Shown: piece by piece, positions 32,539 through 39,537 of the stretch
Numbering within the stretch: the first letter of the stretch is position 1
How the letters are laid out: each line of letters starts with the position of its first letter
NCBI GenBank assembly: GCA_937960595.1
Contig: CALGPL010000028.1
Coordinates: 1-40,948, forward strand
From: an uncultured Anaerolineales bacterium
GTDB lineage: Bacteria; Chloroflexota; Anaerolineae; Anaerolineales; Villigracilaceae
Direction: 5' to 3'
DNA: 40,948 nucleotides
Made by a program: the position numbers and the translations under genes
The notes under the pieces: model-generated
Seen by the model: only the letters and a program-made list of their open reading frames with translations
Databases searched by the model: none
What the model was told of the DNA's origin: nothing

Positions 32539-33757
32539 CGAAGAGGGAGATCGACTCGATGTGATAGGTCTGGGGGAAAAGGTCGAAGGGGGTGACCTCG
32601 ACGAGGCGATAGCCGCCGTCGAGCAGGCGGCGGGCGTCGCGCCCCAGCGTGGAGGGATCGCACGAAACGTAGGCCAGCACATCTGGCGCAAGAGCCAGCA
32701 GGGCCTGGAGGGCGCGCCGTTCCAGGCCGGCGCGCGGCGGGTCAACGAGGACGACCTGCGGGCGCACGTCCAGGGCGGGCAGAACGACCTCGGCCGGACC
32801 CTCGTACAGGTCCACGTTTTCGAATTCGTCCAGGTTGACGGTGAAGTCCTCGCAGGCGGAAGGGGCAGCCTCGATGCCGATCCATCGCCCGACGCGTTCG
32901 GCCAGGAAGGCGCTGAACAGGCCGACGCCGCAGTAGACCTCCAAGAGGGTGGTCTGAGGCGTCAACGGCAGGCGTTCGAGCAGATGGCGGACCATTTCGG
33001 CGGCCATGGCCGTGTTGACCTGAAAGAAGGAGGCCGCGCTGACGCGGAACGAACGCCCGTTCACGCGCATCGTCAGGGCCGGGTCGCCGGCCAGCACCAG
33101 CGCCTGCTCGCCGCGCAGATGGACGACGGAGAGATCCGCTTCCAGTTCCAGGGCGGGCACTTGCGGCGACTCGAGCACCAGCATGGCCTCGCCGTCGGCG
33201 CCCAGGCGCAGCGAGACGCGCGCCAGCCCCAGGCCGGCCTCGAACTGCAGCGCCGGCCACAAGTCGTTGAGCGGGCCTTCGGGCAGGTGACACTCCTCGA
33301 TGGGCAGGACGGCCGCCGAGCGGGCCTCCATGAAGCCGAGTTGTCCGCTGGGGGTCAGGTGAAACTGGACGTGATTGCGGTAATTCCAGGCCCGCGGCGC
33401 GGCGACGATCGGCCGGAGCGGCGGGGCCTCGATTTTCCCGATCCGCCTCAGCAGGTCGCCCAGGACGGCAGTTTTGGCCTCACTTTGGGCGGCGTAGGAC
33501 AGGTGCTGGTAATGACATCCGCCGCAGACGCCGAAATGCCGACAGCGCGGCCTCTCCCGCCCCGCGGCGGGATCGAGCACCTCGAGCAGTTCGGCCCGCA
33601 GGTGGCCGCGCCGCGCCGCGACGAGGCGGGCGCGCACCCGCTCCCCCGGCAGCGCAAACGGGACGAAGACGACCCGTCCGTCTGGCAGGCGGCCGAGGGC
33701 CTCGCCTCCGTAGGCGAAGCGTTCCAGGAGCAGGGTCACCTCGTCGGCAGGGTTCAT
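32525..33757 (-). CDS. rlmD: 23S rRNA (uracil-C5)-methyltransferase, RlmD/RumA type
   Basis: From ATG 33757 the product is 410 residues. An N-terminal TRAM-like domain (LLLERFAYGGEALGRLPDGRV in two parts) is followed by iron-sulfur cysteines in CRHFGVCGGC plus a distant one in EECHLP. The SAM domain has LLEVYCGVGLFSAFLA, LVDPPRAGLE and catalytic Cys in YVSCDPSTLGRD. It methylates a uridine of 23S rRNA; whether it acts at U1939, U747 or both cannot be told. GGAG precedes the chosen ATG, and an ATG 29 codons upstream adds an unconserved tail. Confidence 0.88.
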   Translation of the reverse strand: MNPADEVTLLLERFAYGGEALGRLPDGRVVFVPFALPGERVRARLVAARRGHLRAELLEVLDPAAGRERPRCRHFGVCGGCHYQHLSYAAQSEAKTAVLGDLLRRIGKIEAPPLRPIVAAPRAWNYRNHVQFHLTPSGQLGFMEARSAAVLPIEECHLPEGPLNDLWPALQFEAGLGLARVSLRLGADGEAMLVLESPQVPALELEADLSVVHLRGEQALVLAGDPALTMRVNGRSFRVSAASFFQVNTAMAAEMVRHLLERLPLTPQTTLLEVYCGVGLFSAFLAERVGRWIGIEAAPSACEDFTVNLDEFENVDLYEGPAEVVLPALDVRPQVVLVDPPRAGLERRALQALLALAPDVLAYVSCDPSTLGRDARRLLDGGYRLVEVTPFDLFPQTYHIESISLFEKQG

Positions 33758-33837
33758 CGGCAAAGGTCTCCTTGTCTCAGGTCCCACAGCAGGCGGGGAA
33801 ACGTCTCGGGGGACATGTTGGTTCGTCTGGGATGCAA

Positions 33838-33860
33838 AGAGCACGGGGTCTCCGTGCTCT
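33838..33860 (-). terminator. Hairpin terminator of the sortase operon
   Basis: AGAGCACGG (33838-33846) and CCGTGCTCT (33852-33860) form a perfect nine-pair stem with a five-base loop. On the minus strand TTTGCATC follows, so the T run is short. Confidence 0.55.
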
Positions 33861-33881
33861 GCGGGAGGATCGAGGGTGCGC

Positions 33882-34070
33882 CTATTTGACGAACAGGGCC
33901 AGAATCTGTTCCTGGAAGAAGGAGAGGACGACCAGGATGGCCACGAACGTGCCGGCCAGGAGGCCGATGCGGCGCAAGTCGCGTTTCACCTGACTGTAAT
34001 CGGGGTTGAACTCGAACGGCTTGCCGCTGATCGAGGCGCCGGGGCGCGAGGCTTTGATCTTCTTGCTCAT
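33882..34070 (-). CDS. Small single-span membrane protein (62 residues)
   Basis: From ATG 34070 the product is MSKKIKASRPGASISGKPFE and onward: a basic N terminus, FNPDYSQVKRDLRRIG, then one hydrophobic helix (about 39-55). AGGAG lies seven bases upstream, which sets this start over an upstream in-frame ATG that lies inside the sortase gene. It begins ten bases after the sortase stop and shares its operon. The family was not recognised; the FNPDYxxVxRDLRRI segment looks conserved enough to be a small-protein motif. It may assist the sortase or a membrane complex. Confidence 0.7.
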   Translation of the reverse strand: MSKKIKASRPGASISGKPFEFNPDYSQVKRDLRRIGLLAGTFVAILVVLSFFQEQILALFVK

Positions 34071-34080
34071 GAACGTACTC

Positions 34081-35019
34081 CTAGGGGTTTTGAAGTTTGC
34101 CGAAGACGACGATGCGTTGGTTGTCCACCATGTACGGATAGCACGAGATGAGGGTAATGGAGGCATCGGGGGTCGGCAGCATCACCTCGACCTCGGTCGG
34201 GGCGATGATGCGGGTCTCGTTCACAACGTAGATGTACTGGCGCTGGAGGGTGTAAACGATGATGATGTCGCCGGGGACCAGCCGGTCGAGGTCGCGGAAG
34301 ATTTCGCCGAAGACGTCATTGTGGGCGGTCAGGACGAGGTTGCCGTTCTGACCCGGATTGGCCGAACCGATGTGATGGCCGACGCCCTTTTTCAACTGCT
34401 CCCAACTGTCGCCCTGGACGACCGGCGCGTCCACGTCGATGGCCGGGATCTGGATGCGGACGGGCTGCTGCGGCCCCGGCGTGGGGAGGGGGACGTTGGC
34501 TATCGACTGGACGAGGGGGCGCAAGTGTTCGGGAATCTCGGCCTCGTTGAACTGGGCCCCGCCGGCGGCGGTCGGCGGGGTGTGCCCGCCCGGCAGGACG
34601 ACTGCCGTGATGAGGGGGGTGGGCGTCAGGGTTTGTTGCTGCAGGGCGGCAGCCACCTCCTGGTTGAGCATGCGCAGGAGGCCGAAGCCGTTGGCCAGCA
34701 CTCCCACCAGACCCACGATGGCCAGGATTTCGACTGCCAGGAGGATGCGATCCATGGCGCGCCGTCGGCGCTGTTGGAGCAGGGTGCGGGCGTCGAGCGG
34801 CGCGGCAACAGGTTCCTCTTCATCGGGCGGCGGCGGAAGGAATTCGCCGGCGGGCAGGCCGGACCCGGCCTCGGGCGGCGGATCGGCGGCCAGGCGCAGC
34901 GCCCGCCCCGTGCGGCGGAAACGTTCCAGCCGTTCCTGACGCGCCACCCGCCGCTTCTCCAGCAGGAGGCGGCGCAGTTCCGCAACGGACAGGTCTTCGG
35001 GGCGCTTGTTCTTGCTCAC
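34081..35019 (-). CDS. Sortase family protein (class D/E-like)
   Basis: The 312-residue protein has a charged N-terminal cytoplasmic part (about 1-85), one membrane helix (IL LAVEILAIVGLVGVLA), a Thr/Pro-rich stalk, and a sortase domain from about 185. The catalytic triad is H233 (LTAHNDVFG), C293 (TLISCYPY) and R302. The long cytoplasmic N terminus is unusual for classical SrtA. It begins with GTG 35019, exactly seven bases after TATAAT, so it is a leaderless candidate. No protein in the window carries a clear sortase motif, so its substrates lie elsewhere. Confidence 0.88.
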   Translation of the reverse strand: MSKNKRPEDLSVAELRRLLLEKRRVARQERLERFRRTGRALRLAADPPPEAGSGLPAGEFLPPPPDEEEPVAAPLDARTLLQQRRRRAMDRILLAVEILAIVGLVGVLANGFGLLRMLNQEVAAALQQQTLTPTPLITAVVLPGGHTPPTAAGGAQFNEAEIPEHLRPLVQSIANVPLPTPGPQQPVRIQIPAIDVDAPVVQGDSWEQLKKGVGHHIGSANPGQNGNLVLTAHNDVFGEIFRDLDRLVPGDIIIVYTLQRQYIYVVNETRIIAPTEVEVMLPTPDASITLISCYPYMVDNQRIVVFGKLQNP

Positions 35020-35026
35020 GGGGGGA

Positions 35027-35032
35027 ATTATA
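35027..35032 (-). promoter_or_regulatory. -10 box for a probable leaderless sortase transcript
   Basis: TATAAT on the minus strand is followed by TCCCCCC and then the GTG start. The gap is seven bases, so transcription should begin at or next to the start codon. No ribosome binding site is possible in this space. Confidence 0.6.
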
Positions 35033-35073
35033 CCGCAGGGGAGGCGGGGCGGGCGATTTCGGCGCGATTCCGC

Positions 35074-35102
35074 TTGCCAATTTCAGACACCGCCGGTATA
35101 AT
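35074..35102 (+). promoter_or_regulatory. Promoter of tRNA-Val
   Basis: TTGCCA (35074-35079) and TATAAT (35097-35102) are 17 bases apart. The start near 35109 lies eight bases before the mature tRNA. Confidence 0.8.
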
Positions 35103-35116
35103 ATGCCCTCGCTATC

Positions 35117-35190
35117 GGGCGGATAGCTCAGTTGGTTAGAGCACTGCTTTGACATAGCAGAGGTCGTAGGTTCGAGCCCTATTCCGCCCA
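35117..35190 (+). tRNA. tRNA-Val (anticodon GAC)
   Basis: The 74-base gene folds as a cloverleaf. The acceptor arm is GGGCGGA with TCCGCCC plus discriminator A. The D arm is GCTC/GAGC, and the anticodon stem CTGCT/AGCAG encloses TTGACAT, so the anticodon GAC is at 35151-35153. The T arm is GTAGG/CCTAT with loop TTCGAGC. CCA is not encoded. It reads GUC and GUU codons. Confidence 0.95.
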
Positions 35191-35228
35191 CAGAAGGATC
35201 TGCACGAATCATCTGCCTCAAATGCGTT

Positions 35229-35480
35229 GACCGGGACGAGTAGGCGCGCCGGCCTCCGACAGGGAGCGCAGGCCCCGACTGAAAGCCTGCGCCGGAACCC
35301 TGCGCCGAAAACCCCCCGCGAGCATGACCCCCAACCGCCGACCTGCAGTCTGTCGGCCCAGTAAGGGAAACGGTCGCCCCGTTATCGGCGCCCATGAGAT
35401 GCCCTCGAAAGGGCAAATCGGGTGGAACCGCGTGAGTCGCAACGCTCTCGCCCCGAACTGGAGGCGAGCGCGTTTTATTT
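35229..35480 (+). promoter_or_regulatory. T-box riboswitch upstream of thrS
   Basis: The T-box itself is GGGTGGAACCGCG (35420-35432); TGGA would pair with a tRNA ending UCCA. Stem I can be drawn: CGGG (35232-35235) with CCCG (35315-35318), a GAGTA internal-loop element (35238-35242), GGCGC with GCGCC (35302-35306) and a distal hairpin GCGCAGG/CCTGCGC. The specifier loop then offers ACC (35311-35313), a threonine codon. The terminator is AACGC-CTCGCC pairing with GGCGAG-GCGTT (35441-35474), followed by TTATTTT. Uncharged tRNA-Thr should favour read-through. No terminator separates it from tRNA-Val, so the leader may share that promoter. Confidence 0.9.
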
Positions 35481-35539
35481 TGGGCCGGCAAAGGGAGACG
35501 AGCCTCGTCTCTCCTTCGCCGCCGAAAGGGAAAACAGAA

Positions 35540-37351
35540 ATGTCCGATCAACCCGAAGAACGGTACGAAGACTCGCAACTGTATCGCATCCGTCACTCCG
35601 CGGCCCATATCATGGCCCAGGCGGTGCTGGAATTCTATCCCGAAGCCAAGTACACCATCGGCCCGCCGGTCGAGAACGGTTTCTACTACGACTTCGATCT
35701 GCCACAGCCCATCGTGCTGGAGGACCTGGAAAAGATCGAGAAGCGCATGCGCCAGATCATTGCCGGCGGCCATCCTTTCATCCGCAAGGTCGTCACGGCC
35801 GAAGAAGCGCGCCAGATCTTCAAAGACCAGCCCTACAAACTGGAGTTGATCGACGGGCTGGAGCAGGGCGCCTTCGACGAGGACGGCAATCCGCTGACCG
35901 AGAAGCCGGAAATCTCGATCTACCAACACGACACGTTCGTTGACCTTTGCCGCGGTCCGCACGTCGAGTCGACCCGCCAGATCAATCCGGCGGCGGTCAA
36001 GTTGATGTCCATCGCCGGGGCCTACTGGCGCGGCGATGAGAAGAACAAGATGCTGACCCGCATCTACGGCACGGCCTGGCGCACCCCCGACGAACTCAAG
36101 CAGTACCTCAAGATGCTCGAAGAGGCCAAAGCCCGCGACCACCGCAAACTGGGCAAGGAACTCGAAATCTTCATCTTCGAAGACGAGGTCGGCCCCGGTT
36201 TGCCGCTCTGGCTGCCGCGCGGCGGCGTGATCATCGAGGAACTGGAGAAACTGGCCAAAGAAATGGAGGAACAGGCCGGTTACCTGCGCGTCCGCACGCC
36301 GCACCTGACCAAAGAGGATCTGTTCCTGCGTTCCGGCCACCTGCCCTATTATGCCGAGTCGATGTACCCGCCGATGGAAATCGAGGGCGTGCGCTATTAC
36401 GTCAAGCCGATGAACTGCCCGATGCATCACAAAATCTTTGCCTCCAAGCCGCGTTCGTACCGCGACCTGCCCATCCGCCTGGCCGAGTACGGAACCTGCT
36501 ATCGCTACGAGAAATCGGGCGAACTCTTCGGCCTGATGCGCGTCCGCTCGATGCAGATGAACGATGCCCACATCTACTGCAGCGAGGATCAGTTCGAACA
36601 GGAATTCATGGCGGTCGTTGACCTGTATAAGAAGTACTTCGAACTGTTCGGCATCGAAAGGTACGTGATGCGCCTCAGCCTGCACGGCAAGGCCGGCCTG
36701 GGCAAAAAATACGTGGACAACGAGCGCTTGTGGCTCAAAACCGAAGACATGGTGCGCCGCGCCATGACGAACGGCGGCGTGCCGTTCAAGGAAGTCCCGG
36801 ATGAGGCCGCTTTCTACGGCCCGAAAGTGGATGTGCAAATTTGGTCGGCCATCGGCCGCGAATTCACCCTGGCGACCAATCAGGTGGATTTCGCCGTGCC
36901 GGAGCGCTTCGACCTGAAGTACATGAGCAAGGAGGGCGTCGAGGAAACGCCGCTCTGCATCCACCGCGCCCCGCTCTCCACCCACGAACGTTTCATCGGC
37001 TTCCTGCTCGAACACTATGCCGGCAATTTCCCCGTCTGGCTCTCGCCCGAACATGCTCGCGTCGTTCCGATCACCGATAGCCAGAACGCTTATGCCGAGA
37101 GCATCGTCGCCCAACTGCGCGGACAGGGCCTACGCGTCAGCGCCGACCTGAGCGCCCAGCGCATGAACGCCAAGATCCGCGAGGCGCAGTTGATGAAAGT
37201 GCCCTACATGCTGATCGTCGGCGAGAACGAGGCTGCCGGCGGGACGGTTTCGCTGCGCCTGCGGGACGGCTCGCGGGCCGACAACATCCCCCTGGCCGAA
37301 TTCATCGCCCGTGCCCGCGAGCGCATTGCGACGCGTTCGAATGCTCTTTAG
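35540..37351 (+). CDS. thrS: Threonyl-tRNA synthetase lacking the TGS domain
   Basis: From ATG 35540 the protein is 603 residues. It starts directly with the editing domain (H19 and H23 in RHSAAHIMA; a later CRGPHV), then the class II catalytic core with zinc ligands in MNCPMHH, NDAHIYC and CIHRAPLSTHERF. The C-terminal anticodon-binding domain (ARVVPITDSQ to the end) follows. The N-terminal TGS domain found in most bacterial ThrS is absent. The longer frame to 35324 runs through the T-box leader and is rejected. It charges tRNA-Thr in the cytoplasm and is controlled by the upstream T-box. Confidence 0.94.
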   Translation: MSDQPEERYEDSQLYRIRHSAAHIMAQAVLEFYPEAKYTIGPPVENGFYYDFDLPQPIVLEDLEKIEKRMRQIIAGGHPFIRKVVTAEEARQIFKDQPYKLELIDGLEQGAFDEDGNPLTEKPEISIYQHDTFVDLCRGPHVESTRQINPAAVKLMSIAGAYWRGDEKNKMLTRIYGTAWRTPDELKQYLKMLEEAKARDHRKLGKELEIFIFEDEVGPGLPLWLPRGGVIIEELEKLAKEMEEQAGYLRVRTPHLTKEDLFLRSGHLPYYAESMYPPMEIEGVRYYVKPMNCPMHHKIFASKPRSYRDLPIRLAEYGTCYRYEKSGELFGLMRVRSMQMNDAHIYCSEDQFEQEFMAVVDLYKKYFELFGIERYVMRLSLHGKAGLGKKYVDNERLWLKTEDMVRRAMTNGGVPFKEVPDEAAFYGPKVDVQIWSAIGREFTLATNQVDFAVPERFDLKYMSKEGVEETPLCIHRAPLSTHERFIGFLLEHYAGNFPVWLSPEHARVVPITDSQNAYAESIVAQLRGQGLRVSADLSAQRMNAKIREAQLMKVPYMLIVGENEAAGGTVSLRLRDGSRADNIPLAEFIARARERIATRSNAL

Positions 37352-37387
37352 CGGGAAGGTCAGGAGGGGTGGCGCGTCTCGTTTTTA

Positions 37388-37417
37388 TTGACGATTCGCG
37401 CAGGGTTATGGTATCAT
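37388..37417 (+). promoter_or_regulatory. Promoter of infC-rpmI-rplT
   Basis: TTGACG (37388-37393) and TATCAT (37412-37417) are 18 bases apart. A leader of about 50 bases follows, with a small CCAGC/GCTGG hairpin at 37432-37446. Confidence 0.65.
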
Positions 37418-37475
37418 CAGCCCGCTAAAAACCAGCCTTGTGCTGGATTTACGTCATTGAAACGAGGAGAAGCAT

Positions 37476-38063
37476 ATCAGCGCCAACGAATTTCGAGTCA
37501 ATGAGGGCATCCGAGTTCCCGAGGTGAGGCTGATCGGCCCGACAGGTGAGAACATTGGCGTCGTCGCCACCCGCGAAGCCTTGCGCATCGCCCGTGAGGC
37601 GGAACTCGACCTGGTGGAAGTCTCGCCGAACGCCAATCCGCCCGTCTGTCGTGTCATGGATTTCGGCAAGTTCCTGTACGAGCGGGAAAAGAAAGAGCGC
37701 GAGGCGCGCAAGTCGCAGACCAAAGTCGAGGTCAAAGAAATCCGTCTGCGGCCGAAGACCACCGATCATCACCGGGATTTCAAAGTCGAGGACGCTCGCC
37801 GCTGGCTGGAACACAACATGAAAGTGCGGGTGACCATCCGCTTCCGCGGCCGCGAAATCACCTACCCGGAAATTGCGCTCGAAGATTTGAAAGAGATCGC
37901 CCAAAGCCTCAGCGACGTGAGCGTCGTCGAACAACCGCCGGCCATCGAGGGGCGGGGCATGTCGATGATGCTCGCTCCCTCCAAAGGCGGCAAGAAGAAA
38001 CCCGCCTCGCCGCCTCCTGACGCTGAAGAGAAGGTCCAGGAAAATGAACCACCGCGGGAGTGA
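37476..38063 (+). CDS. infC: Translation initiation factor IF-3, apparent AUC start
   Basis: The family N terminus (SANEFRVNEGIRVPEVRLIG) is present in frame, but the only initiation codon at its head is ATC 37476. GAGGAG (37464-37469) lies six bases upstream, which is ideal spacing. GTG 37524 is the first standard start in this frame and would remove 16 conserved residues. The 195-residue protein has both IF-3 domains and a basic, Pro/Glu-rich tail. Non-AUG infC starts (AUU in E. coli) let IF-3 limit its own synthesis because it rejects poor start codons. L35 and L20 genes follow in the usual order. Confidence 0.9.
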   Translation: MSANEFRVNEGIRVPEVRLIGPTGENIGVVATREALRIAREAELDLVEVSPNANPPVCRVMDFGKFLYEREKKEREARKSQTKVEVKEIRLRPKTTDHHRDFKVEDARRWLEHNMKVRVTIRFRGREITYPEIALEDLKEIAQSLSDVSVVEQPPAIEGRGMSMMLAPSKGGKKKPASPPPDAEEKVQENEPPRE

Positions 38064-38073
38064 CCTCCCGCGG
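38052..38073 (+). promoter_or_regulatory. Hairpin across the infC stop codon
   Basis: CCGCGGGAG (38052-38060) and CTCCCGCGG (38065-38073) form a perfect nine-pair stem with loop TGAC, which contains the infC stop. There is no T run. It lies 25 bases before the rpmI start and could couple or modulate rpmI translation. Confidence 0.6.
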
Positions 38074-38098
38074 AATCATGTGTAAAGGAGTAATTGCT

Positions 38099-38329
38099 GT
38101 GCCTCGCAAGCCAAGAGAAGGTAAGTTCAAACTCAAGACCCACAAGGCCACGTCCAAACGCTTTGGCGTGACCGGTTCGGGCATGGTCGTGCGCACGAAG
38201 GGCGGCAAGGCCCACCTGCGGCGGAAATCGTCCAAGCGGGTCAAGGCCCTGTTCCCCAAGATGATCCCCGTCCAGGGACGCGGGATCGTCAAGCGCATCC
38301 GGCGCCTGGCGCCGAACATGAAGCCCTAG
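38099..38329 (+). CDS. rpmI: 50S ribosomal protein L35
   Basis: From GTG 38099 (AAAGGAG eight bases upstream) the protein is 76 residues. It has the L35 core FKLKTHKATSKRFGVTGSG and KMIPVQGRGIVKRIRRLAP near the end. It is about ten residues longer than typical L35. A 13-residue extension into the infC hairpin was rejected. It is a small basic protein of the large subunit. Confidence 0.93.
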   Translation: MPRKPREGKFKLKTHKATSKRFGVTGSGMVVRTKGGKAHLRRKSSKRVKALFPKMIPVQGRGIVKRIRRLAPNMKP

Positions 38330-38395
38330 ACTTCATGGATTGTATCCGTTTCGTTTGCGGACTACCGGGTGTATGCAACTGGATAGCAGGCAAGC

Positions 38396-38426
38396 CCTGC
38401 GCCGGCGCCCGGCGGTTCGCAGGAGG
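38396..38426 (+). promoter_or_regulatory. Hairpin that can sequester the rplT ribosome binding site
   Basis: CCTGCG (38396-38401) pairs with CGCAGG (38418-38423), which includes the first bases of the AGGAGG ribosome binding site (38421-38426). CCG and CGG extend the stem inside. L20 is known to control its own operon in other bacteria, so this may be a translational switch. Confidence 0.5.
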
Positions 38427-38432
38427 TAAAAT

Positions 38433-38780
38433 ATGGCACGTGTAAAAGGTGGACCTTACGGTCACCGACGTCACAAGAAAGTTCTGAAGTACACCCAGGG
38501 GCAGCGCGGCGCCAAGCACCGCCTCTTCAAGCGCGCCAATGAGGCCCGCCTCAAGAGCATGTGGTATGCGACCCGCGACCGGCGCATGCGCCGCCGCGAC
38601 ATGCGCAAGTTGTGGATTGCCCGCATCAACGCCGCGGCCCGTCTGAACGGCACCACCTACAGCCGTCTGGTGGCGGCCATGAAAAAGGCCGAGATCGGCC
38701 TCAACCGCAAGATGCTGGCCGACCTGGCCGTGCGCGACCCGGCAGCCTTCGCCGCCGTGGTGGCGCAAGCAACCAAGTGA
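38433..38780 (+). CDS. rplT: 50S ribosomal protein L20
   Basis: The 115-residue protein matches L20 from end to end: [29 protein letters not shown] (read in parts), [19 protein letters not shown] and [13 protein letters not shown]. It binds 23S rRNA early in assembly and acts as an operon repressor in several bacteria. AGGAGG precedes ATG 38433. It is the last gene of the infC operon and is followed by a strong terminator. Confidence 0.95.
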   Translation: MARVKGGPYGHRRHKKVLKYTQGQRGAKHRLFKRANEARLKSMWYATRDRRMRRRDMRKLWIARINAAARLNGTTYSRLVAAMKKAEIGLNRKMLADLAVRDPAAFAAVVAQATK

Positions 38781-38803
38781 GTTTTGCCTTTCGGTCGTTC
38801 GTA

Positions 38804-38829
38804 GGGCGGGATTTATCCCGCCCTTTTTT
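38804..38829 (+). terminator. Rho-independent terminator of infC-rpmI-rplT
   Basis: GGGCGGGA and TCCCGCCC pair around TTTA, followed directly by six T (38824-38829). Confidence 0.92.
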
Positions 38830-38834
38830 GTTTC

Positions 38835-38861
38835 GTAGGTCGGATTGCCAATCCGACCTAC
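38835..38861. repeat. REP-like perfect palindrome
   Basis: GTAGGTCGGATT and AATCCGACCTAC form a perfect 12-pair inverted repeat with loop GCC. The terminator just before it starts with the similar CGTAGGGCGGGATT. Translated, it gives the V-G-R-I-G-N-P-T type string that recurs in spurious ORFs of other genomes, which suggests an interspersed palindromic repeat. Confidence 0.6.
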
Positions 38862-38872
38862 TTGTTTAGGGT

Positions 38873-38878
38873 TAAAAT
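38873..38878 (+). promoter_or_regulatory. -10 box for a probable leaderless macro-domain transcript
   Basis: TAAAAT is followed by ACATCTC and then ATG 38886. The gap is again seven bases and no ribosome binding site is present. No -35 hexamer at normal spacing was found. Confidence 0.5.
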
Positions 38879-38885
38879 ACATCTC

Positions 38886-39446
38886 ATGAACACCGTTCTG
38901 GCCGAAACCCGTCTGCCCGGCGGGGTGCGTCTGCAACTCGCGCAGGGCGACCTGACCACCGAGACCACCGACGCCATCGTCAACGCCGCCAACGCTTACC
39001 TGCATCACGGCGGCGGCCTGGCCTGGGCCATCGTCCGGCGCGGCGGCGAGCGCATCCAGCAGGAATCGGATGCCTGGGTGCGGGAACACGGCCTGGTGAC
39101 CCCCGACGCGCCTGCCGTCACCTCCGGCGGACGCCTGCCCTGCCGCTACGTCATCCATGCCGTCGGCCCGGTCTGGGGCGAGACGGAGGACGCGGACGCC
39201 AAACTGGCCGCGGCCGTCGCCGGGGCGCTGCGCGCCGCCGACGAGTTGGGGCTGACCTCCCTCGCCCTGCCCGCCCTCTCGACCGGAATCTTCGGCTTTC
39301 CCAAGGACCGCGCCGCTCAAATCATCCTCGCCGCCCTGCGCGACTATTTCTCTGCCCGTTCCTCGCCTCTCCGATTGATCCGCCTGGTGCTGTTCGACGA
39401 CGAGACCGTCCAGGCTTTTCGCTCCGCCTGGGCGACCTTCGAATAA
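38886..39446 (+). CDS. Macro-domain ADP-ribose-binding protein
   Basis: The 186-residue protein is a single macro domain. DAIVNAANAYLHHGGGLAWAI (in two parts) carries the ADP-ribose-binding Asn residues and glycines. YVIHAVGPVW and LPALSTGIFGFPKDRAAQII (in parts) complete the pocket. It may remove ADP-ribose from proteins or O-acetyl-ADP-ribose, like the MacroD group. ATG 38886 is used because it matches the family start and the -10 position; an upstream ATT/ATG extension crosses the palindrome. It stands alone after the ribosomal operon. Confidence 0.88.
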   Translation: MNTVLAETRLPGGVRLQLAQGDLTTETTDAIVNAANAYLHHGGGLAWAIVRRGGERIQQESDAWVREHGLVTPDAPAVTSGGRLPCRYVIHAVGPVWGETEDADAKLAAAVAGALRAADELGLTSLALPALSTGIFGFPKDRAAQIILAALRDYFSARSSPLRLIRLVLFDDETVQAFRSAWATFE

Positions 39447-39453
39447 CCCTCCA

Positions 39454-39530
39454 CCGTCTACCGTCTACCGTCTACCGTCTACCGTCTACCGTCTACCGTC
39501 CATCGTCCACCGTCCACTGTCTACCGTCCG
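39454..39530. repeat. CCGTCTA heptanucleotide tandem repeat
   Basis: Six exact CCGTCTA units (39454-39495) are followed by five diverged seven-base units ending at 39530. The tract stops seven bases before the next ATG. It is not a CRISPR array because units are contiguous and short. Confidence 0.92.
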
Positions 39531-39537
39531 CCCTCTC

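Noticed and set aside
34820-37114. 764-codon open frame on the - strand opposite thrS
   Set aside because: It crosses the tRNA-Val gene and the T-box and runs antisense to a clear ThrS. It is a product of GC-rich third positions.
39454-39530. CRISPR-like array
   Set aside because: Units are seven bases, contiguous and without spacers, and no cas genes are present.
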